Shown one piece after another: positions 7,271 through 14,290 of a stretch of 40,804 bases of DNA. This stretch comes from Candidatus Treponema caballi. Its GTDB lineage: Bacteria; Spirochaetota; Spirochaetia; Treponematales; Treponemataceae. A program made the translations under genes and the position numbers. Each line of letters begins with the position of its first letter. Positions within the stretch are counted from its first letter, which is position 1. The notes under the pieces are model-generated. The model did not search any database and was not told the DNA's origin. It saw only the letters and a program-made list of their open reading frames with translations. Where the stretch lies: contig JAGHRS010000001.1 in the NCBI GenBank assembly GCA_018066285.1, positions 1-40,804 on the forward strand. Reading direction: 5' to 3'.

Positions 7271-7441
7271 ATGAAAGACGAAGAAAAAGCAAGAAAACTC
7301 TATAAAACAAAAAAAATTAAGAATCTTATTTTTGACACTTTTGAATTAGATGGGAACTGTTCAGATTTAATCGTTGCAGTTTTCAAAACTGCAATTAGAA
7401 TGGGGAGAAAAGAAACTACTTACGATTTGGATTCTAAATAA
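7271..7441 (+). CDS. Small charged protein (56 aa)
   Basis: AGGAG lies 8 nt before the ATG at 7271; an upstream in-frame ATG at 7238 has none. It is helical and Lys-rich at the N-terminus (KDEEKARKLYKTKKIKN). It is the last gene of the left (+) block, followed about 100 nt later by a terminator. The 100-nt gap before it (7167-7270) holds no recognised feature. Confidence 0.5.
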   Translation: MKDEEKARKLYKTKKIKNLIFDTFELDGNCSDLIVAVFKTAIRMGRKETTYDLDSK

Positions 7442-7540
7442 ATGTGAGTTAGCAGAATAATTCGTTAAAAAAACATTTAGTGTAATAAAGTTTTTCCAGG
7501 TATTTCCGACAATATAAATACCTTACAATACTTTTCAAAA

Positions 7541-7572
7541 GGCGCGAAATTCGTTGAATTAGCGCCTTTTTT
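7541..7572 (+). terminator. Rho-independent terminator of the left block
   Basis: GGCGC (7541-7545) pairs with GCGCC (7562-7566), with an inner AATTC/GAATT stem and a GTT loop, followed by TTTTTT. Confidence 0.85.
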
Positions 7573-7602
7573 CATTTTCTAATCAAATAACACTAAAAAT
7601 GC

Positions 7603-7651
7603 AAAAAGACCGTTAAAAACGCCTGTTTTCAGCGTCTCAGACGGTCTTTTT
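7603..7651. terminator. Bidirectional terminator between the convergent blocks
   Basis: AAAAAGACCGT (7603-7613) is complementary to ACGGTCTTTTT (7641-7651), with an inner AACGC/GCGT stem. The A-run and T-run let it act in both directions. On the minus strand it lies 20 nt past the stop of the 162-aa gene, so it probably ends the whole late region. Confidence 0.85.
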
Positions 7652-7672
7652 GTGGTTACCTGACCACATCGT

Positions 7673-8161
7673 TTAGCCCATTTTCAGTGCATCCTGTTTT
7701 TTCACTCTCCAGAAGTAATAATCAACAAGACGGCTGCCCGGTTCATCATCTCCTGTAAAGTAAAAATCAGCAAACCAACCCCAGTCTTTGACTTCCAGGG
7801 ACTTACTACACTTCTTGAGCGGAGGGTTCACATCATAGTACTGAATATGCATTGCAGCCCAGAATTCACGTGGAGTATACCCTTTTTCTTCAAAAACAAA
7901 ATCATGACTTCTTGCCACTTCATTTGTTTCTTCCAGGGTCCATCTCTGCCCGCGTTCTTCCCCCTGATACAGCATTGAGACAAGTTCAATGCAATTTTCA
8001 TCAGTCAAAGTGTTTCCATGAATCTCTTTATAAAGCTTCATGTACACTTCCTTTTCTGATTCTTTTTCACGCATTCCGTGAACCATAATTTCAATGACCT
8101 TGTCTTTATCTACACCATCAAGATGCATCCCTTCATAAATCAACTTTGAAACGTCAAACAT
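7673..8161 (-). CDS. Gut-phage hypothetical protein (162 aa), distal end of the late block
   Basis: Minus strand, with GGAGG just before the ATG. The protein is globular and aromatic. The N-terminal part is helical (LIYEGMHLDGVDKDKVIEIM) and the C-terminal part contains KDWGWFADFYFTGDDEPGSR. I have the impression of a family that sits next to small virion-associated genes in gut phages, but cannot name it securely. It lies 8 nt from the next gene upstream and ends at a strong terminator. Confidence 0.65.
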   Translation of the reverse strand: MFDVSKLIYEGMHLDGVDKDKVIEIMVHGMREKESEKEVYMKLYKEIHGNTLTDENCIELVSMLYQGEERGQRWTLEETNEVARSHDFVFEEKGYTPREFWAAMHIQYYDVNPPLKKCSKSLEVKDWGWFADFYFTGDDEPGSRLVDYYFWRVKKQDALKMG

Positions 8162-8169
8162 AACCCCTC

Positions 8170-8523
8170 CTAGTACATCTGATTTACAGACGGAATGTTT
8201 GTTACAATCACATGCTGAGGAACAGCTCCAGGACCAGTTATTCCATAACGAAGTTTCAAAATCTTTCTTGTTGGAAGAGTCTGACCTGTAATGACATTTC
8301 CCACCCTGTCATACATTGGAACCTGAATTCCATTCAGAAGAATTGTAACAGGTAACGCACTTGCATTACCGGCAGATGAAGTAACCAGGATACAAACATG
8401 GCCGTAATTCTGTGGAGCCAGTGCTGTATCAGGAGTCAGTTCTACAGCTGCAGCCGCAACAGTCACAGTTGAGACTTTTGATTTTAAGCACGGACAGCAG
8501 TTCATATTGCAATTAAAATTCAT
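8170..8523 (-). CDS. Possible virion-associated protein (117 aa)
   Basis: The ATG at 8523 follows GAGAGGTAATAAA; an upstream TTG at 8538 would place the ribosome site inside the gene. The N-terminus is Cys-rich (NFNCNMNCCPCLKSK). The rest is beta-rich, with short Ala/Thr/Val strands and the phrases NYGHVCILVTSSAG and LPVTILLNGIQVPMYDRVG, which suggest a small immunoglobulin-like or jelly-roll domain. A decoration or surface role is inference from composition and position. Confidence 0.6.
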   Translation of the reverse strand: MNFNCNMNCCPCLKSKVSTVTVAAAAVELTPDTALAPQNYGHVCILVTSSAGNASALPVTILLNGIQVPMYDRVGNVITGQTLPTRKILKLRYGITGPGAVPQHVIVTNIPSVNQMY

Positions 8524-8546
8524 TTTATTACCTCTCAAATATCAGA

Positions 8547-8579
8547 CAGACTCCGCAAGAGGAAAGACAACGGAGTCTG
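8547..8579. other. Intergenic hairpin
   Basis: CAGACTCCG (8547-8555) is complementary to CGGAGTCTG (8571-8579) around a 15-nt loop. It lies between two minus-strand genes. The T-rich run is on the plus-strand side (ATTTTATTTTTTT after 8580), so as a terminator it would face against the genes. It is more likely an mRNA stability or processing hairpin. Confidence 0.5.
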
Positions 8580-8610
8580 CCGATTTTATTTTTTTCACGC
8601 TGAAAGCGGA

Positions 8611-9189
8611 TTACCAGGATACGCCACAGCCGCATCCATTGCTTGCATAAGGCACGTAACGGCCCAGAGCATTGAGCACGTTCTGTGTCTGGTTTGCATT
8701 TGCAAGAGTAAGCTGAGCGCTCTGAAGATCAGTGCGGAGACGCTGATTTTCCATTTCAGAAATCATCTTGCGGGTTTCTTCACCTTCTGCATGAATTGCA
8801 GTTGTGATTGCGCAAGTATTCTTTGCGTTTTCAGCTCTTACGGCGTCAATGTTGCGTTCAATTCCACACATAGCCAGCTGGGCGTTGTAACCACACTGAC
8901 CGATGTTTTCATTGACTCTGGCAAATCCGGAACACAGCTCATGAGCTACAGAAGAACCTTCGCCGTAAACTGCATTGCGGACACCAGCAACTTCACCCAT
9001 GAGATTCTGCATTTCCAGTCCATCATGAAGTTCTGCTCTGGTAAAAGAACCCTGTGCGGCTGCATTATCTGAGCCGTACCCATAACCACCTCTGAACAAC
9101 CAAAGAAGTACTAAGTACACAAACGGATTGTTCATGAAACCATTACCCTGATTAATCAGGGCATAATCGCCTGCTGTCATCTCCGACAT
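8611..9189 (-). CDS. Phage protein with Gly-rich hydrophobic N-terminus (192 aa)
   Basis: AGGAGGTGCCCC precedes the ATG. Residues 18-42 are hydrophobic then Gly/Tyr-rich (NPFVYLVLLWLFRGGYGYG). Residues 70-170 are a long helical, coiled-coil-like segment (RNIDAVRAENAKNTCAITTA; MENQRLRTDLQSAQLTLANA). The end is GCGCGVSW. I recognise this as a common type in gut phages, usually uncharacterised and adjacent to tail genes. Membrane insertion or a virion-associated helical bundle are both possible. Confidence 0.65.
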   Translation of the reverse strand: MSEMTAGDYALINQGNGFMNNPFVYLVLLWLFRGGYGYGSDNAAAQGSFTRAELHDGLEMQNLMGEVAGVRNAVYGEGSSVAHELCSGFARVNENIGQCGYNAQLAMCGIERNIDAVRAENAKNTCAITTAIHAEGEETRKMISEMENQRLRTDLQSAQLTLANANQTQNVLNALGRYVPYASNGCGCGVSW

Positions 9190-9202
9190 GGGGCACCTCC
9201 TA

Positions 9203-9397
9203 TCATTTCAGCGACTTGATAAACTCAAGCCCCTGATTTATTACATCATCACTCATTCCCATAGATCTTGCCTGGTCTGCAAGCTTCTGCAGCTCTGAGT
9301 CTGACACCGTTTTCAGACGTTCAATCTGATTCATATTTTTCTGATTTTGTGCGGATGGATTCGGATGAAAATTAAATAAACCTGCTAATGGACTCAT
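9203..9397 (-). CDS. Small Pro/Asn-containing helical protein (64 aa)
   Basis: It overlaps the upstream gene by 4 nt (ATGA). After an N-terminal NFHPNPSAQNQKN stretch, residues 23-64 form one amphipathic helix or helical pair (IERLKTVSDSELQKLADQAR). It travels with the two flanking genes, probably as one transcript. Function unknown; likely a virion-associated accessory. Confidence 0.6.
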   Translation of the reverse strand: MSPLAGLFNFHPNPSAQNQKNMNQIERLKTVSDSELQKLADQARSMGMSDDVINQGLEFIKSLK

Positions 9398-9849
9398 TTT
9401 TTACCACCCTTTTGAATGCTCTGATTCACAATATTTTCTTTCTGGTCAGTACTCTGTATAGGATTTTTTACATTGAGACCTGTCAAAATCCCTTCTAAAG
9501 TGGCAATTCTCTGCTTTAAGTTTTCCACTTCAGCATCATCCCTGATTCCAGGCGCACCACCTGAAGGAAGCGAAACTTCTTTGTATTCAAACTTTCTGAG
9601 ATTCTGAACCCCGACTTTATCAACAGTTTTTATATAAAACTCTGATTTTTCATCATCAAACAAAACTGCAGAGCTACCAGGAAATACAGTGAAATTCTTC
9701 ACAGCATCCAAGCCATGAACCATGGAGTATGTCATTCCAGGCATATTCTGTCTGGACTGTACATTTCCAAAATTACTTAATAGCGGACTCAGTGAAGGAG
9801 AAAATCCATTTGTAAAATCCGGCTGCTGAAAAACATTAAACATATTCAC
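9394..9849 (-). CDS. Possible virion-associated protein (151 aa)
   Basis: AGAGGTGAAT precedes the ATG. The core GLDAVKNFTVFPGSSAVLFD followed by FYIKTVD and FEYKEV is a pattern I associate with gut-phage proteins encoded beside the 64-aa and 192-aa types. It ends in a short coiled coil (AEVENLKQRIATLEGILTGL). Structural or virion-associated function is inferred from this neighbourhood only. Confidence 0.6.
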   Translation of the reverse strand: MNMFNVFQQPDFTNGFSPSLSPLLSNFGNVQSRQNMPGMTYSMVHGLDAVKNFTVFPGSSAVLFDDEKSEFYIKTVDKVGVQNLRKFEYKEVSLPSGGAPGIRDDAEVENLKQRIATLEGILTGLNVKNPIQSTDQKENIVNQSIQKGGKK

Positions 9850-9885
9850 CTCTTATCACTGAATATACACCCTGTTAAATAAAAA

Positions 9886-9911
9886 AAGTTCTGGGAACAA
9901 TCCCAGAACTT
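9886..9911 (-). terminator. Terminator after the membrane LuxR-like gene
   Basis: AAGTTCTGGGA and TCCCAGAACTT flank a 4-nt loop. On the minus strand it is followed by a T7 run (A-run at 9881-9887 on the given strand). It lies 17 nt beyond the stop at 9929. Confidence 0.9.
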
Positions 9912-9928
9912 ATGGAATGCGGTCAAAA

Positions 9929-10582
9929 TTATATTAACTTAGTCTCTATCTCTTTGAACTTACACATCAGCTCACCTTCAGTGCTGCAGTTATTCCTTTC
10001 CATCGCATCTTTAATTTTTTGAGTAACCGTATTTTTCGAATACCCTGTAATTTCCTTTTTCAATTTTCTATTTCTGAGTTGCTCAAGAATTTCCTTTTCA
10101 CTTTCCGTCAGAATCAACACTTCCTTGGACCTGAACTCCCGCCGAATATCAACACAAATTAAATATACCCCAGCACAATACCCATAATGAAGAAACCCAT
10201 GCGCCCAGTTTCTATTACTAATCGCAAGACAAATAATTACAGCAATACCATACACAACAAACAAAACAATTTTCCACTTTGGGTATTTCAAAGCCACTGC
10301 AGCAACCAAAAGAAATGATATCGGATTATACCACCTGTTAAAGTACATCACAGAAAATGCGATTACCAGGAATTGTAACGGCATCCACTTTCGGCCAAAA
10401 ATCAATGCCATCACAAAAAACAATCCGCAGTAACAAATCCTGATAAGCGGTTCTATCATATACCCGGAATCAATAAACATATAAACATGACAGATCGTAA
10501 AACAAATTGCCGCTATAAAAATATAAGCCATTTGCTTATCAATGAAAATCTTTTTAAAATGATCTCTTAAACTTTTTGACAT
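9929..10582 (-). CDS. Multi-span membrane protein with LuxR-type HTH C-terminus (217 aa)
   Basis: GGGGGATGT precedes the ATG. Residues 18-150 contain about five to six hydrophobic spans (AYIFIAAICFTICHVYMFI; ICYCGLFFVMALIFG; FLVIAFSVMYF; ISFLLVAAVAL; IVLFVVYGIAVIICLAI). Residues 158-217 (LTESEKEILEQLRNRKLKKE, then YSKNTVTQKIKDAMERN) resemble a LuxR/GerE helix-turn-helix. The membrane-plus-LuxR layout suggests a membrane-tethered transcription factor. It lies between the small virion-associated genes and the invertase and has its own terminator. Its target is unknown. Confidence 0.6.
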   Translation of the reverse strand: MSKSLRDHFKKIFIDKQMAYIFIAAICFTICHVYMFIDSGYMIEPLIRICYCGLFFVMALIFGRKWMPLQFLVIAFSVMYFNRWYNPISFLLVAAVALKYPKWKIVLFVVYGIAVIICLAISNRNWAHGFLHYGYCAGVYLICVDIRREFRSKEVLILTESEKEILEQLRNRKLKKEITGYSKNTVTQKIKDAMERNNCSTEGELMCKFKEIETKLI

Positions 10583-10597
10583 ACATCCCCCTGAAAA

Positions 10598-10629
10598 AGA
10601 AAGACACAGGAGTTAGTCCCCGTGTCTTC
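10598..10629 (-). terminator. Probable terminator after the invertase gene
   Basis: On the minus strand AAGACACGGGG pairs with CTCCTGTGTCTT around a short loop and runs into TTCTTTTTC. It lies about 40 nt past the invertase stop and just upstream of the membrane protein gene. Confidence 0.6.
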
Positions 10630-10670
10630 ACAAATAAAGTATCATCCCATTTTTCCAATAAGTCAAATTT

Positions 10671-11270
10671 TTAACTGATTCTATTCGCCCTCATAAAGCT
10701 TTGCATCGTAGACCATTGAACATTAAGTTCTTTCGCCAAGGAATTCTTACTTCGTCCTTTTTCACGTTCCCGTCTGATGTACGCCGCTTTTCCTGTCAGT
10801 TTATATCGTTTCGGCTTTTGTCCTTTCTCACGTCCGATTCGCTTACCTTGCTTCCTGGCTCTTTCAAGCCCTAACTTCGTTCTCTCTGACAACAAAGTTC
10901 TTTCCAACTCTGCAGAAAGTCCAAAGGCAAATGCAAGTACTTTTGTCTGCATATTATCCGCCAAAACAAAACCCTCTTTTATCGCAATTATCGTTACACC
11001 TTTATCCAACAACCCCTGCAGCACTTCAAGAATCATCAACATTGACCTGCCCAACCCGGACAACTCTGTAATGACAATGACATCTCCTGTATTCACTTCT
11101 TTTAGAAGATCTCCCAACTTTCGTTTTTCAACTTTTTTGGTTCCTGAAATAGTCTCTGCAACCCATTGAATATTTCGAAGCCGATTTCTTCTGCAGTATT
11201 CCCTAATTGCCAACTTTTGATTCTGTACAGTCTGTTTTGCCGTACTCACTCTGATATACCCATAAATCAT
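10671..11270 (-). CDS. Serine DNA invertase (199 aa), Gin/Hin/Min type
   Basis: Minus strand, with AGAGGTGATAA before the ATG. The N-terminus MIYGYIRVSTAKQ holds the nucleophile Ser9 and Arg7. Helix-E entry GLSAELERTLLSERTKLGLE is characteristic of the resolvase/invertase catalytic domain. The C-terminus (about 155-199, SKNSLAKELNVQWSTMQSFM) is the DNA-binding helix-turn-helix. Length matches the small invertases. One oddity: the conserved LDRLGRS motif reads LSGLGRS, so the first catalytic Arg (Arg68 in gamma-delta resolvase numbering) is Gly72 here. It reads away from the cassette array, 46 nt from the first site, and is the obvious enzyme for fibre switching. Confidence 0.92.
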   Translation of the reverse strand: MIYGYIRVSTAKQTVQNQKLAIREYCRRNRLRNIQWVAETISGTKKVEKRKLGDLLKEVNTGDVIVITELSGLGRSMLMILEVLQGLLDKGVTIIAIKEGFVLADNMQTKVLAFAFGLSAELERTLLSERTKLGLERARKQGKRIGREKGQKPKRYKLTGKAAYIRREREKGRSKNSLAKELNVQWSTMQSFMRANRIS

Positions 11271-11316
11271 TTATCACCTCTTTTTCTTTATCGGTTTTTA
11301 TTTTTAACGAACCTTA

Positions 11317-11628
11317 ACGAACGTTTTAATTACTCAGGGTGACGACAACAAACCTCATGATCATGAAATGAGTCATATTCATAATATTTCTCATACTCAT
11401 AAAGTCAGAGGTGTGTATAACTCTGGGGGCTCAACTCCTAAAATTCCATTTGAATTAAGAAATGGAACTGATAACTGGACTTCAGATTCTGGCGGATCTT
11501 CAATTGATTATTCTGGAGATTCTTTATTCGGAGACGCTTCTGGAATTCGAAAAAATACAGGCGAATCTGGAAATATTGAATCACGTCCAAAAAACGTTTC
11601 AATCCGAATCTGGAAAAGAACCGCATAA
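11317..11628 (+). other. Silent tail-fibre C-terminal cassette 1
   Basis: It opens in frame with the crossover site (AACG-AA-CGTTTTAATTAC) and reads NVLITQGDDNKPHDHEMSHI, ending IWKRTA-stop, 102 codons from the AAC. It has no promoter, ribosome site or N-terminal shaft, so it is not expressed in this orientation. Two extra His pairs (HDH, HIH, HTH) make its metal-binding region longer than in the other cassettes. It is outermost, 46 nt from the invertase gene. Confidence 0.85.
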
Positions 11629-11634
11629 CAATCG

Positions 11635-11865
11635 AACGTTTTGATTACACAGAGAGGAGATTTTAGTTCACATAGTCATACACTAAATTTCAATTCAAAT
11701 AAATCGTTTGTTAATACAGTTTCTGGATCCACAGAAGGCTGGGGAGTCGCAAGTTCATGGAGTTCCACAGGTTTTAATCTTTTAGGTGATTCAACAAATG
11801 CCAACGGAGGAACCGAAACACGCCCAATTAATACAAGCATTAAAATCTGGAAGCGTGTATCATAA
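11635..11865 (+). other. Silent tail-fibre C-terminal cassette 2
   Basis: The site lies at 11633-11652 (CGAACGTTTTGATTACACAG), only 6 nt after the cassette 1 stop. It reads NVLITQRGDFSSHSHTLNFN and ends IKIWKRVS, 76 codons. It has a single HSH pair and a different central sequence. Unlike the others it ends in VS rather than TA. It lacks its own translation start. Confidence 0.85.
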
Positions 11866-11867
11866 CG

Positions 11868-12131
11868 AACGTTTTGATTACTCAGGGAGACCAAAACAAA
11901 TCACACTCGCACAATGTTACAGATTCAGGCCATACTCATAATTCAGTAAGCGCTGCTTATACAACATATACAGTCGCCTCTGGGCAAGATTACGGCGGCG
12001 CATGGGTCGGAGGATCTAGTGCTTATCAAGCAACAACATCTGAAAAAACCGGAATCAGTATTAATTCCAATGGTGGTATTGAGTCTCGTCCTATCAATAC
12101 TTCACTTCGTATTTGGAAGCGCACCGCCTAA
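11868..12131 (+). other. Silent tail-fibre C-terminal cassette 3
   Basis: The site at 11866-11885 follows the cassette 2 stop almost directly. It reads NVLITQGDQNKSHSHNVTDS with a second pair GHTH, the closest of the six to the expressed tip at its N-terminal end (QGDLNKSHNHTITDNGHSH). It ends LRIWKRTA, 87 codons. The middle segment (about residues 25-65) is unrelated to the others. Confidence 0.85.
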
Positions 12132-12139
12132 AATAATGG

Positions 12140-12418
12140 AACGTTTTAATCACACAGAGAGACATGAACAAGGTCCACAATCATACCTATTCCGATCCAG
12201 GACACGAGCATGGCATTTATGTTGGAGACGTTCGCGTCGAATATAGAGGAACGTCTGTTTTTCCGGGAGCAGGAAGTTCATTAGGTTATTGGGGGGGCGG
12301 TGACACTACGAACACACGTGCTTACAGTTCTACTACTAATATAACAATTGATTTAGACGGTGGTACAGAATCAAGACCAAATAATACCTCTATCAAAATA
12401 TGGAAACGCACCGCATAA
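12140..12418 (+). other. Silent tail-fibre C-terminal cassette 4
   Basis: The site at 12138-12157 is a variant (GGAACGTTTTAATCACACAG). It reads NVLITQRDMNKVHNHTYSDP with GHEHG, then a Gly-rich variable region, and ends IKIWKRTA, 92 codons. An internal ATG with AGAGAG upstream exists at 12164, but starting there would omit the shaft, so separate expression is unlikely. Confidence 0.85.
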
Positions 12419-12424
12419 TAGTCG

Positions 12425-12658
12425 AACGTTTTGATTACACAAAAGGACCAAATTTTATCTCATTACCATTCAAATACAACAATTATTCAGGGATATTCTG
12501 GATGGCACTTTCAATCGCCGTTTTATTCTTGTACAGGGAATGCTGGACCAAACTCTGACTTACGAACAGAAGTCCCTGCACCTAATACAGGATATACAGG
12601 AGGGGCAGAAAACCGACCGACAAATACATCAATTAAAATCTGGAAGCGTACAGCGTAA
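12425..12658 (+). other. Silent tail-fibre C-terminal cassette 5
   Basis: The site at 12423-12442 (CGAACGTTTTGATTACACAA) is identical over 20 nt to the one in the expressed gene. It reads NVLITQKDQILSHYHSNTTI and ends IKIWKRTA, 77 codons. It has one HYH pair and keeps the NRPTNTSI end motif. Confidence 0.85.
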
Positions 12659-12664
12659 TAAGCG

Positions 12665-12913
12665 AACGTTATCATTACACAAAAAGACACCCTCCAAGGC
12701 CATAAGCATGACGTTTATGCCGTTTTAGCAGGACAGAACAAAACCGTCATGGTAGGACCTGGAGATAGAGGGTTCGGTGCCAGCGCCGGTGGTGACGGAA
12801 CTTTTGTGCAAATGGGCGACATGACAAATCTCTCTGGATACGGAGATGTCAGATATAGTCCTGAAACTCGGGCAATAAATACTTCAATCAAAATTTGGAA
12901 AAGAACCGCCTAA
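12665..12913 (+). other. Silent tail-fibre C-terminal cassette 6
   Basis: The site at 12663-12682 is the most divergent (CGAACGTTATCATTACACAA), with TTTG changed to TATC in the right half. It reads NVIITQKDTLQGHKHDVYAV and ends IKIWKRTA, 82 codons, with no usable start codon. Its stop lies 12 nt from the convergent stop of the expressed fibre. Confidence 0.82.
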
Positions 12914-12925
12914 TATTACCTTATA

Positions 12926-14287
12926 TTAAGCTGTACGCTTCCAAATGCGAATTGAAGTATTTACAGGCCGAGATTCTACGCCGCCACTAGCAGCTAATTT
13001 AATTCCAGTAGAATTAATAAATGTTCCTTTGGAGGCACTCATAGACAAAGAACTACTACCAACGGCGATATTTGCACCAACTGGATAACCACCAATGTTT
13101 GAGGAATATTCATAACCTAAAGAGAAATTATGGCTATGTCCGTTATCTGTAATTGTATGGTTATGGGATTTATTTAAATCGCCTTGTGTAATCAAAACGT
13201 TCGTAAAATTTGAATAAGTTCTTTTCTCAGTAAAAGTAACTACAGTATCAACAATACTTGAAACAGTTCTGACCTGAGTTTTTGTCTTATCTTTATTCAC
13301 AGTTGTTGAATCTGCACAAATACAAACAATTTTGTCACCAACTGAAATACCAGCAACAGATTCAAGATTAAGTGTGTAATCAGTCTGAGTTGAACCAGTT
13401 CTGACTTTATAATTACAAGTTGCAAAGCTTTTAGCGTTTCCACCTTCAGCACGGAAAAACAGACCAGAAAATTTGTCTGTAATTTCTACCCAAATATAAG
13501 TACTTGGAAAAAGTTCTGTAGGGTCCTTTTCTCCTGGTAACTGAAAATAAGTAAATCCAATCGGAACGGAATAGTCTTCATTTCGGACATTGCCAAGCCC
13601 TAAGTTTGTTCTGGCACCTGCGGCAGTTGTTGCACCCGTACCACCATTTGCAATTGGTAAAGCCCCTGTTGTATTTCCAAGACCCATTGCGTTACGAGCA
13701 CCTGCGGCAGTTGTTGCACCCGTACCACCATTTGCAATTGGTAAAGCTCCTGTTGTATTTCCAAGACCCATTGCGTTACGAGTTGCCTGAAGTGATGTAT
13801 AACCAGTTCCACCATGAGATGCAGCCAATGTTCCTGTTGCATTTGCAAGATTCTTTGCAGCACTATCACCATCATCTACATACTTTTTATTCGAAATATC
13901 TGCATCAACTGCTGGAGCCGCAATTTTGCTACGTCCGTTCGCATCACGTGCCATCAACTGTCCGGCTGTTGCAGTTACAGTTGCTCCATGTGCATCTGTA
14001 CCACGTAAACCAGCATGAGCCGCATCAGGAGTGCTGATTAACTTTTTCAATGCATTCAAAAAATCAGAAGCCGCAATGTTATCTGGATTTCCAGAAACAC
14101 CATCAAGGTTTCCTTCAGCTTCATTTACTACTGACTCAAGAGCCCCCTTCACGTCATTTACTAATGACTGTAAAACCGGCGTTCCATCGTAGCTTTCATC
14201 AGTGCTACAATCCATAGCTTTTCCATTTGGGTAATTTGGGTCACTCAGGTCTGTATAGTCTGAATAATCACGGTTAAGTTTAATCAT
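12926..14287 (-). CDS. Expressed tail fibre with switchable tip (453 aa)
   Basis: Minus strand; AAGGAGATAAAAG precedes the ATG. Residues 1-150 are the attachment and early shaft region. Residues about 150-230 carry repeats of NGGTGATTAAGAR-NAMGLGNTTGALPI type, typical of phage tail-fibre repeat domains. The tip begins at residue 363 (NVLITQGDLNKSHNHT), with HNH and HSH pairs and an ESRPVNTSIRIWKRTA end. This HxH-rich, ESRPxN-ended form is like metal-coordinating fibre tips of T4-type and collar-domain proteins. The codon at residue 363 falls exactly on the crossover site, so inversion would replace residues 363-453. It lies just downstream of the baseplate gp48 gene, as expected for a fibre. 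Confidence 0.9.
   Translation of the reverse strand: MIKLNRDYSDYTDLSDPNYPNGKAMDCSTDESYDGTPVLQSLVNDVKGALESVVNEAEGNLDGVSGNPDNIAASDFLNALKKLISTPDAAHAGLRGTDAHGATVTATAGQLMARDANGRSKIAAPAVDADISNKKYVDDGDSAAKNLANATGTLAASHGGTGYTSLQATRNAMGLGNTTGALPIANGGTGATTAAGARNAMGLGNTTGALPIANGGTGATTAAGARTNLGLGNVRNEDYSVPIGFTYFQLPGEKDPTELFPSTYIWVEITDKFSGLFFRAEGGNAKSFATCNYKVRTGSTQTDYTLNLESVAGISVGDKIVCICADSTTVNKDKTKTQVRTVSSIVDTVVTFTEKRTYSNFTNVLITQGDLNKSHNHTITDNGHSHNFSLGYEYSSNIGGYPVGANIAVGSSSLSMSASKGTFINSTGIKLAASGGVESRPVNTSIRIWKRTA
13184..13203 (-). repeat. Crossover site inside the expressed fibre gene
   Basis: Minus-strand CGAACGTTTTGATTACACAA. Other copies on the plus strand start at about 11318, 11633, 11866, 12138, 12423 and 12663, all in the opposite orientation. 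The invariant core is GAACGTT, with the probable 2-bp exchange AA. The right half CGTTTTGATTAC resembles half-sites of Hin/Gin-type enzymes; the left half differs from copy to copy. Confidence 0.8.
13614..13781 (-). repeat. Two 84-bp tandem repeats in the fibre shaft
   Basis: 13614-13697 and 13698-13781 are almost identical (C/T at one visible position). Each encodes 28 residues of the NAMGLGNTTGALPIANGGTG type. A third, diverged unit follows (NATGTLAASHGGTGYTSL). Such units expand or contract by homologous recombination and would alter fibre length. Confidence 0.9.
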
Positions 14288-14290
14288 CTT

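Noticed and set aside
11368..12658. Cassettes as independent small genes
   Set aside because: No promoters or ribosome sites; they start inside the crossover motif and lack the fibre shaft. One internal ATG (12164) has a weak site but would make an isolated tip.
13590..14037. Plus-strand frames antisense to the fibre gene
   Set aside because: They mirror the Gly/Ala-rich repeats of the fibre and have no ribosome site.
11317..14287. Diversity-generating retroelement acting on the fibre tip
   Set aside because: Cassettes differ wholesale rather than at adenine-derived positions, no template/variable repeat pair is visible, and the RT is 10 kb away.
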